A stretch of DNA of 64,000 bases. It comes from Sisyra terminalis (Eukaryota > Arthropoda > Insecta > Neuroptera > Sisyridae). The first letter of the stretch is position 1. Every line of letters starts with the position of its first letter. Location: contig OY292279.1 of NCBI GenBank assembly GCA_958496175.1, positions 1,054,001 through 1,118,000 of the forward strand, written 5' to 3'. The notes beneath the pieces are model-generated. The model ran no database searches. It was not told the DNA's origin and saw nothing but the letters and a program-made list of their open reading frames with translations. The position numbers were made by a program, and so were the translations under genes. This document shows, in pieces, positions 54,392 through 64,000 of the stretch.

Positions 54392-57300
54392 TAGCCCGGA
54401 TTTATAATCAGTTGAGAAAACTAAACCTCATAATGAAAAGTCGCCCCCTTTAAATGACCCAATATCAGTCGAATTTTCTCGCTTAGACTTTAAACTCCTA
54501 AACTTCCCGTTCTAATTTTTCAGGGATTTAGTTAACCAATGCTTTTTATTTTTTGCATAGTCGTTAAGGATGACTTAATCTTTAATATTCAACTCAATTT
54601 TGGTGAAACAAATTATCCCTTATATCCTTTTTATGCACTCGAAAATTGTCCTTTTTGAAATGTTGAAATGGAATTGTGATTGTCTTGTAACCCACTGGAC
54701 AAAATTTTTTTCACATTATAATTCACTTGATAGCCTGGATTCATAATCAGTTGAGAAAACTAAACCTCATAATGAAAAGTCGCCCCCTTTAAATGACCCA
54801 ATATCAGTCGAATTTTCTCGCATAGACTTTAAACTCCTTAACTTCCCGTTCTAACTTTACAAGGATCTAGTTAACCAATGCTTTTTATTTTTTGCATAGT
54901 AGTTAAGGATGATTTAATCTTTAATATTCATCTCAATTTTGGCGAAAGAAATCATCCCATATATCCTTTTTATGCACTCGAAAATTGTCCTTTTTGAAAT
55001 TTTGAAATGGAATTGTGATTGTCTTGTAACCCACAGGACAAAATTTTTTTCACATTATAATTCACTTGATAGCCTGGATTCATAATCAGTTGAGAAAACT
55101 AAGCCTCATAATGAAAAGTGGCCCCCTTTAAATGACCCAATATCAGTCGAATTTTCTCGCATAGACTTTAAACTCCTTAACTTCCCGTTCTAATTTTTCA
55201 GGGATTTAGTTAACCAATGCTTTTTATTTTTTGCATAGTAGTTAAGGATGATTTAATCTTTAATATTCAATTCAATTTTGGCGAAACAAATCATCTCTTA
55301 TATCCTTTTTATGCACTCGAAAATTGTCCTTTTTGAAATTTTTAAATGGAATTGTCATTGTCTTGTAACCCTCAGGACAAAATTTTTTTCACATTATAAT
55401 TCACTTGATAGCCCGGATTTATAATCAGTTGAGAAAACTAAACCTCATAATGAAAAGTCGCCCCCTTTAAATGACCCAATATCAGTCGAATTTTCTCGCT
55501 TAGACTTTAAACTCCTAAACTTCCCGTTCTAATTTTTCAGGGATTTAGTTAACCAATGCTTTTTATTTTTTGCATAGTCGTTAAGGATGACTTAATCTTT
55601 AATATTCAACTCAATTTTGGTGAAACAAATTATCCCTTATATCCTTTTTATGCACTCGAAAATTGTCCTTTTTGAAATGTTGAAATGGAATTGTGATTGT
55701 CTTGTAACCCACTGGACAAAATTTTTTTCACATTATAATTCACTTGATAGCCTGGATTCATAATCAGTTGAGAAAACTAAACCTCATAATGAAAAGTCGC
55801 CCCCTTTAAATGACCCAATATCAGTCGAATTTTCTCGCATAGACTTTAAACTCCTTAACTTCCCGTTCTAACTTTACAAGGATCTAGTTAACCAATGCTT
55901 TTTATTTTTTGCATAGTAGTTAAGGATGATTTAATCTTTAATATTCATCTCAATTTTGGCGAAAGAAATCATCCCATATATCCTTTTTATGCACTCGAAA
56001 ATTGTCCGTTTTGAAATTTTGAAATGGAATTGTGATTGTCTTGTAACCCACAGGACAAAATTTTTTTCACATTATAATTCACTTGATAGCCTGGATTCAT
56101 AATCAGTTGAGAAAACTAAGCCTCATAATGAAAAGTGGCCCCCTTTAAATGACCCAATATCAGTCGAATTTTCTCGCATAGACTTTAAACTCCTTAACTT
56201 CCCGTTCTAATTTTTCAGGGATTTAGTTAACCAATGCTTTTTATTTTTTGCATAGTAGTTAAGGATGATTTAATCTTTAATATTCAATTCAATTTTGGCG
56301 AAACAAATCATCTCTTATATCCTTTTTATGCACTCGAAAATTGTCCTTTTTGAAATTTTTAAATGGAATTGTGATTGTCTTGTAACCCTCAGGACAAAAT
56401 TTTTTTCACATTATAATTCACTTGATAGCCCGGATTTATAATCAGTTGAGAAAACTAAACCTCATAATGAAAAGTCGCCCCCTTTAAATGACCCAATATC
56501 AGTCGAATTTTCTCGCTTAGACTTTAAACTCCTAAACTTCCCGTTCTAATTTTTCAGGGATTTAGTTAACCAATGCTTTTTATTTTTTGCATAGTCGTTA
56601 AGGATGACTTAATCTTTAATATTCAACTCAATTTTGGTGAAACAAATTATCCCTTATATCCTTTTTATGCACTCGAAAATTGTCCTTTTTGAAATGTTGA
56701 AATGGAATTGTGATTGTCTTGTAACCCACTGGACAAAATTTTTTTCACATTATAATTCACTTGATAGCCTGGATTCATAATCAGTTGAGAAAACTAAACC
56801 TCATAATGAAAAGTCGCCCCCTTTAAATGACCCAATATCAGTCGAATTTTCTCGCATAGACTTTAAACTCCTTAACTTCCCGTTCTAACTTTACAAGGAT
56901 CTAGTTAACCAATGCTTTTTATTTTTTGCATAGTAGTTAAGGATGATTTAATCTTTAATATTCATCTCAATTTTGGCGAAAGAAATCATCCCATATATCC
57001 TTTTGAAGCACTCGAAAATTGTCCTTTTTGAAATTTTGAAATGGAATTGTGATTGTCTTGTAACCCACAGGACAAAATTTTTTTCACATTATAATTCACT
57101 TGATAGCCTGGATTCATAATCAGTTGAGAAAACTAAGCCTCATAATGAAAAGTGGCCCCCTTTAAATGACCCAATATCAGTCGAATTTTCTCGCATAGAC
57201 TTTAAACTCCTTAACTTCCCGTTCTAATTTTTCAGGGATTTAGTTAACCAATGCTTTTTATTTTTTGCATAGTAGTTAAGGATGATTTAATCTTTAATAT

Positions 57301-57442
57301 TCAATTCAATTTTGGCGAAACAAATCATCTCTTATATCCTTTTTATGCACTCGAAAATTGTCCTTTTTGAAATTTTTAAATGGAATTGTGATTGTCTTGT
57401 AACCCTCAGGACAAAATTTTTTTCACATTATAATTCACTTGA
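54392..57442 (-). repeat. Three tandem copies of a 1017-bp trimer
   Basis: The marker tagcccgga occurs at 54392, 55409, 56426 and 57443, exactly 1017 bp apart. Within each unit one monomer carries cgcttagac and cctaaac. The first two units also carry tagtcgttaaggatgac and cccactggac in the next monomer, and the third monomer type has ctaactttacaagg and aagcctcataatg. Unit-specific changes include gtccgttttg near 56005 and ccttttgaagcac near 57000. Confidence 0.9.
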
Positions 57443-59476
57443 TAGCCCGGATTTATAATCAGTTGAGAAAACTAAACCTCATAATGAAAAGTCGCCCCCT
57501 TTAAATGACCCAATATCAGTCGAATTTTCTCGCTTAGACTTTAAACTCCTAAACTTCCCGTTCTAATTTTTCAGGGATTTAGTTAACCAATGCTTTTTAT
57601 TTTCTGCATAGTAGTTAAGGATGACTTAATCTTTAATATTCAACTCAATTTTGGTGAAACAAATTATCCCTTATATCCTTTTTATGCACTCGAAAATTGT
57701 CCTTTTTGAAATGTTGAAATGGAATTGTGATTGTCTTGTAACCCACAGGACAAAATTTTTTTCACATTATAATTCACTTGATAGCCTGGATTCATAATCA
57801 GTTGAGAAAACTAAATCTCATAGTGAAAAGTCAGCCCATTTAAATGACTCAATATCAGTCGAATTTACTCGCATAGACTTTCAACTCCTTAACTTCCCGT
57901 TCTAACTTTACAAGGATCTAGTTAACCAATGCTTTTTATTTTTTGCATAGTAGTTAGGGATGATTTAATCTTTAATATTCATCTCAATTTTGGCGAAAGA
58001 AATCATCCCAAATATCCTTTTTATGCACTCGAAAATTGTCCATTTTGAAATTTTGAAATGGAATTGTGATTGTCTTGTAACCCACAGGACAAAATTTTTT
58101 TCACATTATAATTCACTTGATAGCCTGGATTCATAATCAGTTGAGAAAACTAAACCTCATAATGAAAAGTCGCCCCCTTTAAATGACCCAATATCAGTCG
58201 AATTTTCTCGCATAGACTTTAAACTCCTTAACTTCCCGTTCTAATTTTTCAGGGATTTAGTTAACCAATGCTTTTTATTTTTTGCATAGTAGTTAAGGAT
58301 GATTTAATCTTTAATATTCTATTCAATTTTGGCGAAACAAATCATGCCTTATATCCTTTTTATGCACTCGAAAATTGTCCTTTTTGAAATTTTGAAATGG
58401 AATTGTGATTGTCTTGTAACCCACAGGACAAAATTTTTTTCACATTATAATTCACTTGATAGCCTGGATTCATAATCAGTTGAGAAAACTAAATCTCATA
58501 ATGAAAAGTCGGCCCCTTTAAATGACTCAATATCAGTCGAATTTACTCGCATAGACTTTCAACTCCTTAACTTCCCGTTCTAACTTTACAAGGATCTAGT
58601 TAACCAATGCTTTTTATTTTTTGCATAGTAGTTAAGGATGATTTAATCTTTAATATTCATCTCAATTTTGGCGAAAGAATTCATCTCATATATCCTTTTT
58701 ATGCACTCGAAAATTGTCCTTTTTGAAATTTTGAAATGGAATTGTGATTGTCTTGTAACCCACAGGACAAAATTTTTTTCACATTATAATTCACTTGATA
58801 GCCTGGATTCATAATCAGTTGAGAAAACTAAACCTCATAATGAAAAGTCGCCCCCTTTAAATGACCCAATATCAGTCGAATTTTCTCGAATAGACTTTAA
58901 ACTCCTTAACTTCCCGTTCTAATTTTTCAGGGATTTAGTTAACCAATGCTTTTTATTTTTTGCATAGTAGTTAAGGATGATTTAATCTTTAATATTCATC
59001 TCAATTTTGGCGAAAGAAATCATCCCATATATCCTTTTTATGCACTCGAAAATTGTCCTTTTTGAAATTTTGAAATGGAATTGTGATTGTCTTGTAACCC
59101 ACAGGACAAAATTTTTTTCACATTATAATTCACTTGATAGCCTGGATTCATAATCAGTTGAGAAAACTAAGCCTCATAATGAAAAGTGGCCCCCTTTAAA
59201 TGACCCAATATCAGTCGAATTTTCTCGCATAGACTTTAAACTCCTTAACTTCCCGTTCTAATTTTTCAGGGATTTAGTTAACCAATGCTTTTTATTTTTT
59301 GCATAGTAGTTAAGGATGATTTAATCTTTAATGTTCAATTCAATTTTGGCGAAACAAATCATCTCTTATATCCTTTTTATGCACTCGAAAATTGTCCTTT
59401 TTGAAATTTTTAAATGGAATTGTGATTGTCTTGTAACCCTCAGGACAAAATTTTTTTCACATTATAATTCACTTGA
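57443..59476 (-). repeat. Six-monomer higher-order repeat, unit 1 (2034 bp)
   Basis: Runs from one tagcccgg marker (57443) to the next (59477). Diagnostic variants in order are tttctgcatag, tagtgaaaagtcagcccattt (57821), gtccattttg, tctattcaattttgg, gtcggcccc, gaattcatctcat and ctcgaatagac. Confidence 0.87.
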
Positions 59477-61848
59477 TAGCCCGGATTTATAATCAGTTGA
59501 GAAAACTAAACCTCATAATGAAAAGTCGCCCCCTTTAAATGACCCAATATCAGTCGAATTTTCTCGCTTAGACTTTAAACTCCTAAACTTCCCGTTCTAA
59601 TTTTTCAGGGATTTAGTTAACCAATGCTTTTTATTTTCTGCATAGTAGTTAAGGATGACTTAATCTTTAATATTCAACTCAATTTTGGTGAAACAAATTA
59701 TCCCTTATATCCTTTTTATGCACTCGAAAATTGTCCTTTTTGAAATGTTGAAATGGAATTGTGATTGTCTTGTAACCCACAGGACAAAATTTTTTTCACA
59801 TTATAATTCACTTGATAGCCTGGATTCATAATCAGTTGAGAAAACTAAATCTCATAGTGAAAAGTCAGCCCATTTAAATGACTCAATATCAGTCGAATTT
59901 ACTCGCATAGACTTTCAACTCCTTAACTTCCCGTTCTAACTTTACAAGGATCTAGTTAACCAATGCTTTTTATTTTTTGCATAGTAGTTAGGGATGATTT
60001 AATCTTTAATATTCATCTCAATTTTGGCGAAAGAAATCATCCCAAATATCCTTTTTATGCACTCGAAAATTGTCCATTTTGAAATTTTGAAATGGAATTG
60101 TGATTGTCTTGTAACCCACAGGACAAAATTTTTTTCACATTATAATTCACTTGATAGCCTGGATTCATAATCAGTTGAGAAAACTAAACCTCATAATGAA
60201 AAGTCGCCCCCTTTAAATGACCCAATATCAGTCGAATTTTCTCGCATAGACTTTAAACTCCTTAACTTCCCGTTCTAATTTTTCAGGGATTTAGTTAACC
60301 AATGCTTTTTATTTTTTGCATAGTAGTTAAGGATGATTTAATCTTTAATATTCTATTCAATTTTGGCGAAACAAATCATCCCTTATATCCTTTTTATGCA
60401 CTCGAAAATTGTCCTTTTTGAAATTTTGAAATGGAATTGTGATTGTCTTGTAACCCACAGGACAAAATTTTTTTCACATTATAATTCACTTGATAGCCTG
60501 GATTCATAATCAGTTGAGAAAACTAAACCTCATAATGAAAAGTCGCCCCCTTTAAATGACCCAATATCAGTCGAATTTTCTCGCATAGACTTTAAACTCC
60601 TTAACTTCCCGTTCTAATTTTTCAGGGATTTAGTTAACCAATGCTTTTTATTTTCGCATAGTAGTTAAGGATGATTTAATCTTTAATATTTAACTCAATT
60701 TTGGTGAAACAAATTATCCCTTATATCCTTTTTATGCACTCGAAAATTGTCCTTTTTGAAATGTTGAAATGGAATTGTGATTGTCTTGTAACCCACAGGA
60801 CAAATTTTTTTTCACATTATAATTCACTTGATAGCCTGGATTCATAATAAGTTGAGAAAACTAAATCTCATAATGAAAAGTCGGCCCCTTTAAATGACTC
60901 AATATCAGTCGAATTTACTCGCATAGACTTTCAACTCCTTAACTTCCCGTTCTAACTTTACAAGGATCTAGTTAACCAATGCTTTTTATTTTTTGCATAG
61001 TAGTTAAGGATGATTTAATCTTTAATATTCATCTCAATTTTGGCGAAAGAATTCATCTCATATATCCTTTTTATGCACTCGAAAATTGTCCTTTTTGAAA
61101 TTTTGAAATGGAATTGTGATTGTCTTGTAACCCACAGGACAAAATTTTTTTCACATTATAATTCACTTGATAGCCTGGATTCATAATCAGTTGAGAAAAC
61201 TAAACCTCATAATGAAAAGTCGCCCCCTTTAAATGACCCAATATCAGTCGAATTTTCTCGAATAGACTTTAAACTCCTTAACTTCCCGTTCTAATTTTTC
61301 AGGGATTTAGTTAACCAATGCTTTTTATTTTTTGCATAGTAGTTAAGGATGATTTAATCTTTAATATTCATCTCAATTTTGGCGAAAGAAATCATCCCAT
61401 ATATCCTTTTTATGCACTCGAAAATTGTCCTTTTTGAAATTTTGAAATGGAATTGTGATTGTCTTGTAACCCACAGGACAAAATTTTTTTCACATTATAA
61501 TTCACTTGATAGCCTGGATTCATAATCAGTTGAGAAAACTAAGCCTCATAATGAAAAGTGGCCCCCTTTAAATGACCCAATATCAGTCGAATTTTCTCGC
61601 ATAGACTTTAAACTCCTTAACTTCCCGTTCTAATTTTTCAGGGATTTAGTTAACCAATGCTTTTTATTTTTTGCATAGTAGTTAAGGATGATTTAATCTT
61701 TAATGTTCAATTCAATTTTGGCGAAACAAATCATCTCTTATATCCTTTTTATGCACTCGAAAATTGTCCTTTTTGAAATTTTTAAATGGAATTGTGATTG
61801 TCTTGTAACCCTCAGGACAAAATTTTTTTCACATTATAATTCACTTGA
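59477..61848 (-). repeat. Seven-monomer higher-order repeat, unit 2 (2372 bp)
   Basis: Same order of variants as unit 1 (tagtgaaaag at 59855, 2034 bp after the first) but with one additional monomer at about 60494-60832. The extra monomer reads ttttattttcgcatag with ttggtgaaacaaattatccc, so it resembles a neighbouring class and is not an exact copy of either neighbour. Confidence 0.86.
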
Positions 61849-63882
61849 TAGCCCGGATTTATAATCAGTTGAGAAAACTAAACCTCATAATGAAAAGTCG
61901 CCCCCTTTAAATGACCCAATATCAGTCGAATTTTCTCGCTTAGACTTTAAACTCCTAAACTTCCCGTTCTAATTTTTCAGGGATTTAGTTAACCAATGCT
62001 TTTTATTTTCTGCATAGTAGTTAAGGATGACTTAATCTTTAATATTCAACTCAATTTTGGTGAAACAAATTATCCCTTATATCCTTTTTATGCACTCGAA
62101 AATTGTCCTTTTTGAAATGTTGAAATGGAATTGTGATTGTCTTGTAACCCACAGGACAAAATTTTTTTCACATTATAATTCACTTGATAGCCTGGATTCA
62201 TAATCAGTTGAGAAAACTAAATCTCATAGTGAAAAGTCAGCCCATTTAAATGACTCAATATCAGTCGAATTTACTCGCATAGACTTTCAACTCCTTAACT
62301 TCCCGTTCTAACTTTACAAGGATCTAGTTAACCAATGCTTTTTATTTTTTGCATAGTAGTTAGGGATGATTTAATCTTTAATATTCATCTCAATTTTGGC
62401 GAAAGAAATCATCCCAAATATCCTTTTTATGCACTCGAAAATTGTCCATTTTGAAATTTTGAAATGGAATTGTGATTGTCTTGTAACCCACAGGACAAAA
62501 TTTTTTTCACATTATAATTCACTTGATAGCCTGGATTCATAATCAGTTGAGAAAACTAAACCTCATAATGAAAAGTCGCCCCCTTTAAATGACCCAATAT
62601 CAGTCGAATTTTCTCGCATAGACTTTAAACTCCTTAACTTCCCGTTCTAATTTTTCAGGGATTTAGTTAACCAATGCTTTTTATTTTTTGCATAGTAGTT
62701 AAGGATGATTTAATCTTTAATATTCTATTCAATTTTGGCGAAACAAATCATCCCTTATATCCTTTTTATGCACTCGAAAATTGTCCTTTTTGAAATTTTG
62801 AAATGGAATTGTGATTGTCTTGTAACCCACAGGACAAAATTTTTTTCACATTATAATTCACTTGATAGCCTGGATTCATAATCAGTTGAGAAAACTAAAT
62901 CTCATAATGAAAAGTCGGCCCCTTTAAATGACTCAATATCAGTCGAATTTACTCGCATAGACTTTCAACTCCTTAACTTCCCGTTCTAACTTTACAAGGA
63001 TCTAGTTAACCAATGCTTTTTATTTTTTGCACAGTAGTTAAGGATGATTTAATCTTTAATATTCATCTCAATTTTGGCGAAAGAATTCATCTCATATATC
63101 CTTTTTATGCACTCGAAAATTGTCCTTTTTGAAATTTTGAAATGGAATTGTGATTGTCTTGTAACCCACAGGACAAAATTTTTTTCACATTATAATTCAC
63201 TTGATAGCCTGGATTCATAATCAGTTGAGAAAACTAAACCTCATAATGAAAAGTCGCCCCCTTTAAATGACCCAATATCAGTCGAATTTTCTCGAATAGA
63301 CTTTAAACTCCTTAACTTCCCGTTCTAATTTTTCAGGGATTTAGTTAACCAATGCTTTTTATTTTTTGCATAGTAGTTAAGTATGATTTAATCTTTAATA
63401 TTCAACTCAATTTTGGTGAAACAAATTATCTCTTATATCCTTTTTATGCACTCGAAAATTGTCCTTTTTGAAATGTTGAAATGGAATTGTGATTGTCTTG
63501 TAACCCACAGGACAAATTTTTTTTCACATTATAATTCACTTGATAGCCTGGATTCATAATCAGTTGAGAAAACTAAGCCTCATAATGAAAAGTGGCCCCC
63601 TTTAAATGACCCAATATCAGTCGAATTTTCTCGCATAGACTTTAAACTCCTTAACTTCCCGTTCTAATTTTTCAGGGATTTAGTTAACCAATGCTTTTTA
63701 TTTTTTGCATAGTAGTTACGGATGATTTAATCTTTAATATTCAATTCAATTTTGGCGAAACAAATCATCTCTTATATCCTTTTTATGCACTCGAAAATTG
63801 TCCTTTTTGAAATTTTTAAATGGAATTGTGATTGTCTTGTAACCCTCAGGACAAAATTTTTTTCACATTATAATTCACTTGA
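61849..63882 (-). repeat. Six-monomer higher-order repeat, unit 3 (2034 bp)
   Basis: Third unit, with tagtgaaaag at 62227, 2372 bp after unit 2. The monomer near 63380 reads agtatgatttaatc with ttggtgaaacaaattatctc, where unit 1 has ttggcgaaagaaatcatccc, so part of one monomer has been exchanged. A further unit starts at 63883 and is cut by the window end. Confidence 0.85.
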
Positions 63883-64000
63883 TAGCCCGAATTTATAATC
63901 AGTTGAGAAAACTAAACCTCATAATGAAAAGTCGCCCCCTTTAAATGACCCAATATCAGTCGAATTTTCTCGCTTAGACTTTAAACTCCTAAACTTCCCG

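Larger units (their letters stand above)
46335..55398 (-). repeat. 9064-bp tandem segmental duplication, copy 2
   Basis: Head-to-tail second copy. At 46334/46335 the sequence passes from a trimer-type monomer into the copy 1 left edge within tcacttgatagcc, which all monomers share. This is what unequal exchange between misaligned monomers would produce. After 55398 the trimer continues with tagcccggatttata, whereas the equivalent point in copy 1 jumps to tagcctggattcata. Confidence 0.92.
50205..64000 (-). repeat. 339-bp satellite array, minus-oriented, right block
   Basis: About 41 monomers, the most regular part of the window. After about 50300 every monomer has the type I block. Higher-order repeats of 3, 6 and 7 monomers fill 54392-63882. 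No gene is seen, and the array runs past the right edge of the window. Confidence 0.96.

Noticed and set aside
1..64000. CRISPR array
   Set aside because: The repeat is about 339 bp with no unique spacers between units; this is ordinary tandem satellite.
1..64000. tRNA, rRNA, telomere repeats or bacterial gene content
   Set aside because: No cloverleaf-type sequence, rRNA-like conserved stretch or TTAGG/TTAGGG tandem repeat was noticed, and there are no gene-length reading frames or operon-like spacing.

Overview
This window looks like non-coding, AT-rich eukaryotic heterochromatin. It is almost entirely one tandem satellite family with a repeat length of about 339 bp (spacings of 337 to 340 bp measured between the same motif in successive copies). 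Dividing the length by the period gives roughly 175 to 180 monomers. I see no convincing protein-coding gene, tRNA, rRNA, telomere repeat or CRISPR array. Nothing in the sequence fixes the species. A 339-bp AT-rich satellite built up in higher-order repeats would suit pericentromeric or centromeric DNA of an insect or another animal, but that is inference.

Layout. From 1 to 15032 every monomer runs in one orientation (motif gcattggttaactag on the plus strand). At 15031-15033 the orientation flips once, and from there to 64000 every monomer runs the other way. The array is broken four times by a cassette of about 1.2 to 1.4 kb: copy A at about 10200-11590 (plus orientation) and copies B, C and D at about 25975-27330, 39784-41140 and 48848-50204 (all inverted relative to A). 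Each cassette has a non-satellite core of about 780 bp. The core is flanked by strongly diverged, partly deleted satellite monomers, and these flanks are present in all four copies.

Higher-order structure. Copies C and D belong to a near-identical 9064-bp tandem duplication (37271-46334 and 46335-55398), whose join lies inside a short stretch shared by all monomers. Smaller higher-order repeats are a 6-mer/7-mer pair near 5100-9510, a 5-mer pair of 1696 bp at 21842-25233, an irregular 678/1017-bp series at 28000-36500, a 1017-bp trimer run at 54392-57442, and a 6-mer, 7-mer, 6-mer series from 57443 to 63882. Monomers are most uniform at the right end and most diverged beside the cassettes and the inversion point.

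How the parts fit together. The pattern is what repeated unequal exchange, gene conversion and at least one inversion would leave. The cassette and its old flanking monomers were copied as blocks along with the satellite. The least explained parts are the cassette core, which contains a compact cluster of hairpins and TTGAC motifs, and a segment of the monomer that is kept even in the most decayed copies. All similarities were judged by eye, so percentages are not given.
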